The position numbers and the translations under genes are program-made. The notes under the pieces were generated by a model. It worked only from the letters and a program-made list of their open reading frames with translations, was not told the origin of the DNA and made no database searches. 64,000 bases of DNA from an uncultured Jannaschia sp. (lineage in GTDB: Bacteria; Pseudomonadota; Alphaproteobacteria; Rhodobacterales; Rhodobacteraceae). Below are positions 30,521 through 39,034 of the stretch, in pieces; position 1 is the first letter of the stretch; the number at the start of each line of letters is the position of its first letter. The stretch covers positions 248,001 to 312,000 of the forward strand of contig NZ_CANLTQ010000001.1 in assembly GCF_947494025.1 (NCBI RefSeq), read 5' to 3'.

Positions 30521-30736
30521 ATGCCGAATTCGATCAAGACCTTCCTGCACGCCGAGGACGGGGCCGTGTCCATCGACTGGGTCGTCCTGACCGCCGCCCT
30601 TGTCGGGCTCGGACTCGCCGTGATGGGCGTCGTTTCGACCGACGTCGGAAATCTGACCATTGAGCTGAAGACAGAGCTGGAAACGGATCGGGTTGCCGCA
30701 GGCGACAAGGACTTCACCAAGGGTCCCGGCAACTGA
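30521..30736 (+). CDS. Small Flp/TadE-like pilin-related protein, copy 1
   Basis: 71 aa. A short charged N-terminus (IKTFLHAEDGAVSIDW) runs into one hydrophobic helix (VVLTAALVGLGLAVMGVVS, about residues 24-43) and a hydrophilic tail. This is the plan of Flp-type IVb pilins and related small Rhodobacterales proteins, with cleavage expected near the Gly-Ala before the helix. It lies 208 bases before a close paralogue and near a prepilin peptidase. Pilin function is inferred. Confidence 0.6.
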   Translation: MPNSIKTFLHAEDGAVSIDWVVLTAALVGLGLAVMGVVSTDVGNLTIELKTELETDRVAAGDKDFTKGPGN

Positions 30737-30944
30737 ACTGAAGAAATGGGCGTCATCGGAGTCGGCGCTTCAGCCCCTCGAAGCCTCAGCCACTGGGCGT
30801 TTCCGCGTCCGGTTGTGGCCATCCTGCCGCAGGCGCTTCGCATTCGCCTAAACTTGACGCATTCCTGCCGCCTTTCCCCGCCAAGCTTTTCGGAGCCGTT
30901 CGCGACTCGCGCCGGCGCGCCAGCTTCAGCAGGGGAACCGAGCC

Positions 30945-31169
30945 ATGACCAACGCCATCCGTGCCTTTCTGACCGCCGAGCGCGGCGCCGTGACGATCGA
31001 CTGGGTGATCCTCTCGGCCGCCCTCGTGGGCCTGGGTCTTGCGGTGACGGGCGTGATCTCGAAGGGGCTCGACGAGAACTTCAAGGCCCGCATGGAGGCG
31101 CGTCCAAGTCAGGAACGCGTCGTCGCGACCGAGACCGGACCGGCGGTTCCGCGTCCTCTCACTCCGTAA
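30945..31169 (+). CDS. Small Flp/TadE-like pilin-related protein, copy 2
   Basis: 74 aa paralogue of the preceding gene: AERGAVTIDW followed by VILSAALVGLGLAVTGVIS. AGGGGAACCGAGCC before the ATG gives a plausible ribosome-binding site. The tails of the two copies differ, while the helix region is nearly the same, which suggests tandem duplication and divergence. Confidence 0.62.
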   Translation: MTNAIRAFLTAERGAVTIDWVILSAALVGLGLAVTGVISKGLDENFKARMEARPSQERVVATETGPAVPRPLTP

Positions 31170-31393
31170 CGCGCCACGACACTCCCGTCGAAATCGAGGC
31201 AGTCGGCACGTCACACCCCGAACCATCCTCCCGCCACATTCAGGCACGAGGACCGGACCGCGCCGCATTCGCGCGGCACGGTCACGACAGGGATCGGATA
31301 CGCGCATCGTCGGCGGACATCTCATTCCGTGCGATCACGGGCGCGCGGGTTTCGCCGTCACGGCCGAAAAGGGCCGCTTCGAGCCATGTTGCC

Positions 31394-31639
31394 ATGCGCT
31401 CGAACGCTCCCCGGATCGCCGACATCGCGACTCTGTCGGCACGCATCGTCTCCGTACCGGGCAAGCAGCCCGGGCGGACGACGGTGACGCGGCCCGGCCT
31501 CGATGGGCGGCCGATCGCGAATGTCGAGGTGCAGGTCACCCCGGACCTCGCCGAGCTCAAGGAGCGTCTGCGCGAACTGCGGCCCGACGAGCCGATCGTT
31601 CGAGCTCGTTCTTCTGCCGGAGGCGCGCTTTGCCGGTGA
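31394..31639 (+). pseudogene. Fragment resembling the N-terminus of a CpaC/RcpA pilus secretin
   Basis: About 80 codons read like the N0/BON-type region of CpaC secretins: SARIVSVPGKQPGRTTVT, then GRPIANVEVQVTPDLAELKE, with the usual Lys-Glu-Pro-Gly-to-strand pattern. No secretin beta-domain follows; the frame stops at 31637-31639 and the next 150 bases change frame. I read it as a decayed piece of a tad/cpa pilus locus. Recalled family resemblance only. Confidence 0.5.
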
Positions 31640-31793
31640 TAGGCTCGTACGGGTCGTCTACGATTTGCGGCAGGAAGACGCCGTCAGCCTCTCGCTGCGG
31701 CGCGAAGGAACCTATGTTCCGTTCCTGCCCGGCGGAGCTCGCACGAAACGAAGGGAGCCGGGTGGAAAGGACGCGACCATACGTTGCCGTGTC

Positions 31794-32168
31794 ATGCCGA
31801 TCCTCCTCAAAGGCGCGCTCGCGCTTGCTGTCTGCGGCCGACCGGGGGAGCCCGGCATGTCCCACGCCGTGGCGAGCGCGCAGGCCGCGGAGGCCGAGCA
31901 CCTTTCCACCAACGCGATCAACCACGACCCGTCGCTTTTCACCACGAACGACGACCTCATCCCCGCCCGTGCCGTTCGCCGCGGCTTCGCGCTCTGCGTG
32001 GTCTCGATGAGGCAGGAAGCGCGGGCGCAGCCACTCCACACCGCCGCGCTGACCGCGACCCGACAAGGCGACTTCGATGCCGGGTGTGTTCTCCGCGCCG
32101 ATGCGATCGGCACGCATCCGCGCCAGTTCGAGGCGACCGCCCGCGCGCTTCGGGCGCTGGACGTCTGA
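31794..32168 (+). CDS. Small hypothetical protein upstream of prepilin peptidase
   Basis: 124 aa with a weakly hydrophobic N-terminus (LLKGALALAVCG, possibly a lipobox-like start) and a helical remainder (HTAALTATRQGDFDAGC ...). Its stop lies four bases before the peptidase GTG, which supports it being translated, but the DNA just upstream is broken, so it could be a remnant. No family recognised. Confidence 0.4.
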   Translation: MPILLKGALALAVCGRPGEPGMSHAVASAQAAEAEHLSTNAINHDPSLFTTNDDLIPARAVRRGFALCVVSMRQEARAQPLHTAALTATRQGDFDAGCVLRADAIGTHPRQFEATARALRALDV

Positions 32169-32172
32169 CACC

Positions 32173-32685
32173 GTGGACCCGCTCGTCGCGACCCTCGAGA
32201 CCACGCCGCTGCAGGGCGCGGTGTTCGGCCTTCTGTCGATGCCGATCTGCCTCTGGGTCGCCTATACCGACCTGAGCGCGATGAAGATCCGCAACGAGGC
32301 GGTGCTGGCGCTGCTCGCTGTCTTCGTGGTGGCGGGGCTCTTTCTGCTGCCCGTGGGCGAATACTTCTGGCGCTGCGCGCATTTCGTCGTCGTCCTCATT
32401 ACCGGGTTCCTGCTTTCGACCCTGCGCGCCTTCGGGGCCGGCGACGCGAAGTTCGCGGCGGCGATGGCCCCCTTCGTCGCGTGGCCCGATCTGGGGGAGG
32501 TTCTTATCCTCTTCGCCGCGCTCCTTCCGGTCACCTGGCTCCTGCATCGCCTCGTTCGCCGCGTCCCGGCGATCCGCGACCGCGTTCCGCACTGGAAGAG
32601 CTGGTCGGAGCCAAAGGACTTCCCGATGGGGATCGCGCTCGCCGCGACGCAGCTCGTCTATCTGGGCCTCGCGGCGACCGGCTGA
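32173..32685 (+). CDS. Prepilin peptidase (A24 family, CpaA/TadV type)
   Basis: 170 aa inner-membrane aspartic peptidase that cleaves prepilin leaders. Both catalytic aspartates are present: YTDLSAMKIRNE near residue 27 and the GxGD motif in AFGAGDAKFAAA near 82. About five hydrophobic helices. It starts at GTG 32173 directly after the small hypothetical gene. With two pilin-like genes and a secretin fragment upstream it marks the remains of a tad/flp pilus system. Confidence 0.82.
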   Translation: MDPLVATLETTPLQGAVFGLLSMPICLWVAYTDLSAMKIRNEAVLALLAVFVVAGLFLLPVGEYFWRCAHFVVVLITGFLLSTLRAFGAGDAKFAAAMAPFVAWPDLGEVLILFAALLPVTWLLHRLVRRVPAIRDRVPHWKSWSEPKDFPMGIALAATQLVYLGLAATG

Positions 32686-32911
32686 GACCTCAGGGAATCT
32701 GAACGCCCCGGCGGCTACCGAGGGGGGGAGTCGTCCGGAGCGCCGCCGGATGATCCTGCGTCTCGCTCCCGCCGACGTCGGCCTGTCCGCCCCCGCACCG
32801 CCGCGCAGCCTCGAAGCGCTGACCCTCGCGCGCCTTGCCGACGTCCTCCGCGCCGAACGGACCCGTCGCCGAGGCCTTCCCCCACCCGGCGGCGGCGCTA
32901 GGCTAGACCCG

Positions 32912-35335
32912 ATGGACGCTCCCGCCCCCCCGGACCTGCCTGCCCCGCTCGCCGATTTCTTCGCGCGCCGCCATTGGGTGCTGCACCCCCACCAGCGGGA
33001 GATGCTGGCGCGCGCCGACGCGCCCTCGCTCCTGCTCATCGCGCCCACGGGCGGCGGCAAGACGCTGGCCGGGTTCCTGCCGACCCTGACGGAGCTCGCC
33101 GAGAGCGGACACGAGGGCCTGCACACGCTTTATGTCAGCCCGCTCAAGGCACTCGCCAACGACATCAAACGCAACCTCCGCACCCCAATCGAGGAGGCGA
33201 ACCTGCCCATCCGGGTCGAGGACCGGACCGGCGACACCTCGCAGACCGTCCGCAAGCGGCAACGCGCCGACCCGCCGCACATCCTGCTGACGACGCCGGA
33301 ATCGCTGGCGCTGATGATCAGCTATCCGGACGCGCACCGCACCTTCGCCGGGTTGAAGCGCATCGTCGTGGACGAGATCCACGCGCTCGCCGAGAACAAG
33401 CGCGGCGACCAGCTGATGCTCGCGCTGTCGCGCCTCCAGACGATCGCGCCCGGCCTGCGGCGCGTGGGCCTCTCGGCCACGGTGGACGACCCGGGCGTGA
33501 TCGCGCATTACCTTGCGCGTCATCCCGATCCCTGCCCGATCCTGCATGCCGATCCGGGCCCCGCCCCCGACATCGACATTCTGCCCACGACGGAGGCGCC
33601 GCCCTGGGCCGGATCCGGGGGCCGCTACGCCATCCCGGACGTGCTCCGCGAGATCGCGCGCCACACCACCACGCTCGTCTTCCACAATACCCGCGCGCAG
33701 GCGGAAATCTTCTTTCACAACCTTTGGCTCGCCAACGAGGACGACCTGCCCATCGGCATCCATCACGGGGCGCTTTCCAAGGAGGCGCGGCAGCGGGTGG
33801 AGGCGGCGATGGTCCGGGGCGAGCTGAAGGCCATCGTCGCGACCGGCAGCCTCGACCTGGGGATCGACTGGGGCGACGTCGACCTCGTGATTCAGATCGG
33901 TGCGCCGAAGAAGGTCAAGAACCTCGTTCAGCGGATCGGCCGCGCCAACCACCGTTACAACGCGCCATCCAAGGCCCGCCTCGTCCCCGCCAACCGCTTC
34001 GAGGTGGTGGAATGCGTGGCCGCGCTCCAGGCGGTGCGCGAGGGCGACCTCGACGGCGACCTGCGGCTCGACGGGCCGCGCGACGTGCTCTGCCAGCACA
34101 TCGCCATCGTCGCCTGCGCCGGAGATTTCGAGGCCGACACGCTTTTCGCGGAGGTGCGGTCCGTCGGGCCTTTCGCCGCGCTGTCCCGCGCGGCCTTCGA
34201 AGAATGCCTCGATTTCGTCGCCACGGGCGGCTACGCGCTGCGCGCCTACGACCGTTACCAGCGGCTGAAGGAACGCGCGCCCGGCCTGTGGGGCCTGCGC
34301 GACCCGCGCGCGGCGCGCCAGATCCGCATGAACATCGGCACGATCATCGACACCGACAACCTGAAGGTCCGCATGAAGGGCCGGGGCGGCATGCCCCTGG
34401 GCGAGATCGAGGAGGGGTTCGCGAACACGCTCTCCGCCGGCGACACGTTCCTGATGGGCGGCCAGGTCGTACGCTTCGAGACCATGCGCGAGATGATCGT
34501 CGAGGTCTCCCCCCGGCCCGAGAAGGAGCCGCGGATCGCCACCTATATCGGCTACAAGTGGACGACCTCGGTGCAGCTGGCCGAGCGCATTCAACGCATC
34601 CTGCACGAGGGCGACTATTCCGCCTTTCCCGCCCATACCCGCGACTGGCTCGACCTGCAGCGCCGCGACTCGCGCATGCCCGAGCCCGGCCGCCTTTTGA
34701 TCGAGACCTTCCCGCGCGACGGCCGCCACCATGTCTGCCTCTACGGCTTCGCGGGGCGAAACGCGCACCAGACGCTCGCATTGCTCATCACCAAGGGAAT
34801 GGAGGAGGCGGGGCTGGAGCCGCTCTCCTTCGTCTGCTCGGACTACGCCGCCCTGATCTCCGGGTTGCGGCCGGTTCCCGACGTGGCCCGCTTCATGCAT
34901 CACGAGGGGGTGCGGGACGCGCTCGAATCCTGGCTCCGGGGCAACGCGGTGATGAAGCGCACCTTCCGCAACGCCGCCATCGTCGCCGGGCTGATCGACC
35001 GGAACTTCCCGGGCAAGCGATCCTCGGGCAAGCAGGCGACCTTCTCCTCGGACATCCTTTACGACACGCTCCACCGCTACGACCCGGAGCATCTGATGCT
35101 GAAGATCACCGAGGAGGAGGCGATGCGCGGCCACATCGACTTCGGGCGGGTGGAGCTTCTGCTCGAGACGGTGGGCGACCGCATCGACCAGATCGACCTC
35201 GACCGCGTCACCCCCCTCGCCGCGCCGCTCTTCCTCGAGCGCGGCATCGTCCCGATCAAGGGCCGCGCCGAGTCCCGCCTGATCGAGGAGGAGGCCGCCA
35301 GGTTGCTCGCGGAGGCGGGGCTCGCGCCGGACTGA
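32912..35335 (+). CDS. Lhr-type DEXH-box helicase (ligase-associated DNA-damage-response family)
   Basis: 807 aa SF2 helicase. Motif I is APTGGGKT near residue 48, motif II DEIHA near 155, motif III SAT, motif VI QRIGRANHR near 345. A Lhr-specific winged-helix and C-terminal domain follows. The length fits the ligase-associated group of Lhr-core helicases. ATG at 32912 selected; a longer in-frame start would add a basic 54-residue leader absent from relatives. The metallophosphoesterase PdeM follows 49 bases later, the usual partner. Confidence 0.9.
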   Translation: MDAPAPPDLPAPLADFFARRHWVLHPHQREMLARADAPSLLLIAPTGGGKTLAGFLPTLTELAESGHEGLHTLYVSPLKALANDIKRNLRTPIEEANLPIRVEDRTGDTSQTVRKRQRADPPHILLTTPESLALMISYPDAHRTFAGLKRIVVDEIHALAENKRGDQLMLALSRLQTIAPGLRRVGLSATVDDPGVIAHYLARHPDPCPILHADPGPAPDIDILPTTEAPPWAGSGGRYAIPDVLREIARHTTTLVFHNTRAQAEIFFHNLWLANEDDLPIGIHHGALSKEARQRVEAAMVRGELKAIVATGSLDLGIDWGDVDLVIQIGAPKKVKNLVQRIGRANHRYNAPSKARLVPANRFEVVECVAALQAVREGDLDGDLRLDGPRDVLCQHIAIVACAGDFEADTLFAEVRSVGPFAALSRAAFEECLDFVATGGYALRAYDRYQRLKERAPGLWGLRDPRAARQIRMNIGTIIDTDNLKVRMKGRGGMPLGEIEEGFANTLSAGDTFLMGGQVVRFETMREMIVEVSPRPEKEPRIATYIGYKWTTSVQLAERIQRILHEGDYSAFPAHTRDWLDLQRRDSRMPEPGRLLIETFPRDGRHHVCLYGFAGRNAHQTLALLITKGMEEAGLEPLSFVCSDYAALISGLRPVPDVARFMHHEGVRDALESWLRGNAVMKRTFRNAAIVAGLIDRNFPGKRSSGKQATFSSDILYDTLHRYDPEHLMLKITEEEAMRGHIDFGRVELLLETVGDRIDQIDLDRVTPLAAPLFLERGIVPIKGRAESRLIEEEAARLLAEAGLAPD

Positions 35336-35384
35336 GCGTCCGGCCTCTTGCGCCCGACCGGCCCTCGTGATCCACCCCGAACAC

Positions 35385-36050
35385 ATGGGGAACGGCCATA
35401 CCTTCACCTTCGCCGGCGAACGGCTGATCGCACGCCCCTCCGGCGCGCTGCACTGGCCGGCCGCGCGTCTTCTGGTGGTGAGCGACCTGCATCTGGGCAA
35501 GTCCGAGCGGATCGCGCGCCACGGTGGCGCGCTCCTGCCGCCCTACGAGGTGGTGGATACGCTGACCCGGCTCGAGGCGGACATCCACGAAACCGACCCC
35601 GCCGCCGTGATCTCGCTCGGCGACAGCTTCGACGACATGGCCGCGGCCGATGGGCTGGCCCCCGCCTTCCGCGACTGGCTCGACCGCCTCGTCGCCGGGC
35701 GCGACTGGACCTGGGTCACGGGCAACCATGACCCGGGACCTACGGGGCTGGGCGGCCATGCGGCGGAGGGGGTGGCTTGCGGGCCGATGACCTTCCGGCA
35801 CATCGCGACCGACGACGGCACTTTCGAGGTCTCGGGCCACTATCACCCGAAGGCGTCGCTCCGCATCCGCGGCCGGGCGATCTCGCGGCCCTGCTTCCTG
35901 CGCGACGACCGGCGGCTGATCCTGCCCGCCTACGGCACCTATACCGGCGGGCTGCGCTCGCGCGACCGCGCGCTGGCCGCTCTGATGGACAAGGGCGCCC
36001 GCGCCATCCTTGCCGGTCTGCCGATGGTCGAGATCCCGATGCCGCGCTGA
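35385..36050 (+). CDS. pdeM: Ligase-associated metallophosphoesterase, PdeM-type endonuclease
   Basis: 221 aa metallophosphoesterase. Metal-binding motifs are SDLHLGK near residue 34, GDSFDD near 78, GNHD near 109 and GHYHPK near 147. Family members are grouped with the Lhr-type helicase, a DNA ligase and an exonuclease in a DNA-repair module; here only the helicase neighbour is present. ATG at 35385 gives the family-like N-terminus; a GTG at 35367 is an alternative. Confidence 0.88.
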   Translation: MGNGHTFTFAGERLIARPSGALHWPAARLLVVSDLHLGKSERIARHGGALLPPYEVVDTLTRLEADIHETDPAAVISLGDSFDDMAAADGLAPAFRDWLDRLVAGRDWTWVTGNHDPGPTGLGGHAAEGVACGPMTFRHIATDDGTFEVSGHYHPKASLRIRGRAISRPCFLRDDRRLILPAYGTYTGGLRSRDRALAALMDKGARAILAGLPMVEIPMPR

Positions 36051-36052
36051 GC

Positions 36053-36556
36053 ATGCGCGCCCTCGTTCTTCTGGTCGCGCTGACCGCCTGCACCCCGTCA
36101 ACGCCGGTGCAGACGTTCCGCGATCCCGCCGTCACCATCGCTTCCAAAGCGGATTTCGACGCTGCCCGCTTCGCCGGACGCTGGCACGAGATCGCGCGGC
36201 TCGAAGGCGCCGTCGCCTGCCCCCTGCTGGACGCGGGCATGGCCGGCCATCGCCTCCGTCTCGCCGAAACCTGCGTCGACGGTCGCCGGCGCCGGGTCGC
36301 GCGGCTTGTCGGGCCGGGCCGCCTCGCTTTGTCGGACGGAACGGAACTCTGGGTGCTTTGGATCGACGCCGACGGCCGCACCGCGATCCTGGCGAGCCCC
36401 GACGGCGGAATCGCGCGCATTCTCGACCGACAACCTTACGTTGCGGAAGACCGTTGGCGGGCCGCGCTCGCCGTCCTCGAATTCAACGGGTTCCGGACCG
36501 ACGCGCTCGCCGTCACGTCCGCGGCAGCCGGTCGCATCGGGGATTACCCGAAGTAA
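36053..36556 (+). CDS. Lipocalin-like lipoprotein (Blc type)
   Basis: 167 aa. A lipoprotein signal with lipobox LTAC (Cys at residue 13) is followed by the lipocalin first block FAGRWHEIARLEG near residues 37-49 and a beta-rich middle. The C-terminal sequence FNGFRTDALAVT resembles Blc-like proteins. Probably an outer-membrane lipoprotein that binds lipids. The ATG lies two bases after the pdeM stop, but no functional link is obvious. Confidence 0.75.
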   Translation: MRALVLLVALTACTPSTPVQTFRDPAVTIASKADFDAARFAGRWHEIARLEGAVACPLLDAGMAGHRLRLAETCVDGRRRRVARLVGPGRLALSDGTELWVLWIDADGRTAILASPDGGIARILDRQPYVAEDRWRAALAVLEFNGFRTDALAVTSAAAGRIGDYPK

Positions 36557-36917
36557 CGACGAATCACTATTTGACGCATGAATCGGCGATGGGCTATCAA
36601 ATCTCAACGGTCGGGCAGTGACCGGAAATACGAAATAATAACAGACGGTAACCCAGAGGCAGGGGTGCCTTCGGCATGCGGGTCATGGCGTCGTTGCATC
36701 ATCTATCTACAGGCCCGGGCGGACGGCTTCGACCTGTCCGCCCGTCGGCCCGCGTTGCATCCTGCTGTCCGGTTGACAGCATCCGATCCGCCGCATAATG
36801 GGCGGCTTCCATTGGTGTTGGTGGCCCCCGCGAGGGGATGCCTGTCGGACATGTTCGCATGTCAGAGGACAACGCCCTTCCCGCCCCGCGAGGGGTTCCG
36901 ACGAAGGAGATCAGACG
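36557..36917. promoter_or_regulatory. Long rpsD leader with two candidate promoters and a tetraloop hairpin
   Basis: The 361-base gap holds TTGACG (36571-36576) with TATCAA 18 bases on, and a perfect TTGACA (36773-36778) with CATAAT after 15 bases. Downstream a 6-bp stem closed by UUCG (36848-36863) and two copies of CCCGCGAGGGG (about 36827 and 36886) lie in the transcribed leader. Two GANTC sites are at 36561 and 36580. S4 is an autoregulator in other bacteria, so a structured leader is plausible. Confidence 0.45.
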
Positions 36918-37538
36918 GTGACCAAACGCACCTCTGCCAAGTACAAGCTCGACCGCCGCATGGGCGAAAATATCTGGGGCCGCGCGAAGAGCCCGGTCAA
37001 CCGCCGCGAATACGGCCCCGGCCAGCACGGCCAGCGCCGCAAGGGCAAGATGTCCGACTTCGGCCTTCAACTTCGCGCCAAGCAGAAGCTGAAGGGCCAT
37101 TACGGCGACCTGACCGAAAAGCAGTTCCGCCGCATCTTCGCCGAGGCCGAGCGTCAGCGCGGCGATACGGGCGAGCAGCTCATCGGCCTGCTGGAGCGGC
37201 GCCTCGATGCGGTGGTCTATCGCGCCAAGTTCGTGGCGACCATCTTCGCCGCCCGCCAGTTCGTGAACCACGGCCACGTCACCGTGAACGGTCAGCGCGT
37301 GAACATTCCCTCCTACAGCGTCAAGGAGGGCGACGTGATCGCCGTCCGCGACAAGTCCAAGCAGCTCGCGGTCGTGCTCGAATCCGTTGGCCTGGCGGAG
37401 CGCGACGTGCCGGACTACCTTGAGGCGGACCATTCCAAGATGACCGCCACCTTCGTGCGGACGCCCGGTCTTTCGGACGTGCCCTATGCGGTGGTGATGG
37501 AGCCGAACCTCGTCATCGAATATTACGCGCAGAACTGA
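36918..37538 (+). CDS. rpsD: 30S ribosomal protein S4
   Basis: 206 aa, standard length. Binds 16S rRNA early in small-subunit assembly. Start is GTG at 36918 with AAGGAG upstream, matching the family N-terminus [20 protein letters not shown]. The S4 RNA-binding domain is at about residues 95-160. It is a stand-alone gene here, not in the alpha operon, as usual in alphaproteobacteria. A strong terminator follows. Confidence 0.97.
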   Translation: MTKRTSAKYKLDRRMGENIWGRAKSPVNRREYGPGQHGQRRKGKMSDFGLQLRAKQKLKGHYGDLTEKQFRRIFAEAERQRGDTGEQLIGLLERRLDAVVYRAKFVATIFAARQFVNHGHVTVNGQRVNIPSYSVKEGDVIAVRDKSKQLAVVLESVGLAERDVPDYLEADHSKMTATFVRTPGLSDVPYAVVMEPNLVIEYYAQN

Positions 37539-37562
37539 TCCGCGCGATCTCGTGACAGCGGA

Positions 37563-37590
37563 GGGCCGTCCCGCCGGGGCGGCCCTTCTT
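37563..37590 (+). terminator. rpsD rho-independent terminator
   Basis: A 10-bp stem (37563-37572 with 37576-37585, one G-U pair) and three-base loop are followed by TTCTT, 24 bases after the rpsD stop. Confidence 0.75.
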
Positions 37591-37601
37591 GCATGCGGCG
37601 C

Positions 37602-38819
37602 CTATTGCAGGCGGTCGCGCAGTATCCGGGAGATCCGGTCGACGAGCTCGGGCAGTTGCGGCGCCCGGCCCGACGGCTGCGCGGTGCGGCGTCCGCCGCG
37701 CGTCCCCCGCCCCTCCATCCAGATCTCGACGATTCGGTCCTGCGGAGTCGGCCGGTAGCTCGTGAAGTCCCGCGCCCGAATGTCGAGAAGTCCGGCGATC
37801 GCCTGCGCCGCGGCGCGATCCTCTTCGTGATAGAAGCGAAGATGAGTCTCGCTGATCGTGAGGTTCACCGTGATCGGATCGGCGACCGGAAGGTCCGCGG
37901 ATTGCAGCGCATCCGAGACGGCGTTCCGGCCCTCGGTCCCGACGCTGGGCGGGGCGTGCACGACCAGCCTCAGGCCCGACCGCGCCGCCTCCTCCAAGGC
38001 GTCGATTCCGGCGTCCATCGCGGCGACATCCGCCCCGGGCGCAACCTCCTCCGCAACGATCGTCGCGGTCCCGTCCGTCGCCCTCTGCGCTTCCGGCCCG
38101 GCCTCCGGCTCGACGACGATCTCGATGCCCGCTGCGTCCTCGTCCGCCGAATCCGGAGACGGTGCGGTCGCGTCCTCGACCACGTCCGCCTGCAACTCGG
38201 ACGACGCCGCCGGATCGGCGTCCGCCGGTTCGGGCGCGGAGGCCACCCCCTCCTCCGGTTCGGGCTCGGCGGGCCGGGCAAGAGCCGCCTCGGCCAACGG
38301 GTCCGCGACGCTCGGCGACGGGGGCTCGACCGAAGCTGCGGCGACGGGATCGGCAGAGGGTACAGGCCCCGTCTCCACCGTGATCGTCCGAGTCGCAGGC
38401 GCCTCCGCCACCGGTTCGAGCCGGCCCGCCATGATCGCGCCGATGGCGATGCCGATGCAAAGAAGCGCGAGCCCGAGGCAACCGAAGGCGATGACCTTCC
38501 AGCGCCGCTCGGTCGCGCGCACCGGACGCTCGGCCGGATCGACGACGGGCGGCGGCGGTGCCGGCACCGGCCGCGTCCCCGTCGGCGCACGCAGGACGCG
38601 CGCGACGGGATCGGGCCGTTCGGCTTCGGGCGCGGGTTCGCCCGGGGCGGGCGCTTCCTCGTCTCCCGCCTCCTTCCGGCGGCGACGAAGCACCTCGGCG
38701 CGTTCGGCCCGCGCCTTCTCGAGACGCTGCTCCCAATGCCCCGGATCGTAGGGCAGATCGGAGGAGGTCGAGGGCACGCCGCCGCCTCCCCGAATCCGAT
38801 CTCCGACCGCCTTGCCCAT
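37602..38819 (-). CDS. Membrane-anchored conserved protein with LytR_C-like C-terminus
   Basis: 405 aa. A charged cytoplasmic N-terminal part (about 110 residues) is followed by one membrane helix (VIAFGCLGLALLCIGIAIG), a long Ala/Pro/Glu-rich linker of about 150 residues and a folded C-terminal domain (GLRLVVHAPPSVGTEGRN ... LRFYHEEDRAAAQAIAG). That last part resembles the LytR C-terminal domain, which is a guess. ATG at 38819 preferred. It converges with rpsD. The linker suggests a periplasmic protein that reaches toward the wall. Confidence 0.6.
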   Translation of the reverse strand: MGKAVGDRIRGGGGVPSTSSDLPYDPGHWEQRLEKARAERAEVLRRRRKEAGDEEAPAPGEPAPEAERPDPVARVLRAPTGTRPVPAPPPPVVDPAERPVRATERRWKVIAFGCLGLALLCIGIAIGAIMAGRLEPVAEAPATRTITVETGPVPSADPVAAASVEPPSPSVADPLAEAALARPAEPEPEEGVASAPEPADADPAASSELQADVVEDATAPSPDSADEDAAGIEIVVEPEAGPEAQRATDGTATIVAEEVAPGADVAAMDAGIDALEEAARSGLRLVVHAPPSVGTEGRNAVSDALQSADLPVADPITVNLTISETHLRFYHEEDRAAAQAIAGLLDIRARDFTSYRPTPQDRIVEIWMEGRGTRGGRRTAQPSGRAPQLPELVDRISRILRDRLQ

Positions 38820-39034
38820 CCGTCTCCCCCGACCCTCGACACCGCCGCGATTGTTCACGGAGCCCGCGATGCCCTAAGGGTGGCTGCGCGCGCCGCGCCG
38901 TCAATCCCCCCGCAGAGCGGCCGACCCGGACAAACACCCGGCGATTGCGGCGGGCCCCGCCCGTTCCGGTCGGAACGATACTGGAGACACGACGCCCACG
39001 CCACTACAAGGCGCCGAAACGAAAGGACTTGCCG

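Noticed and set aside
31282-31560. 92-codon minus-strand frame in the tad remnant
   Set aside because: Overlaps the secretin-like fragment antisense and has no ribosome-binding site or family resemblance.
32903-35500. 865-codon minus-strand frame opposite the helicase
   Set aside because: Shadow of the Lhr-type helicase; composition is typical of antisense translation in GC-rich DNA.
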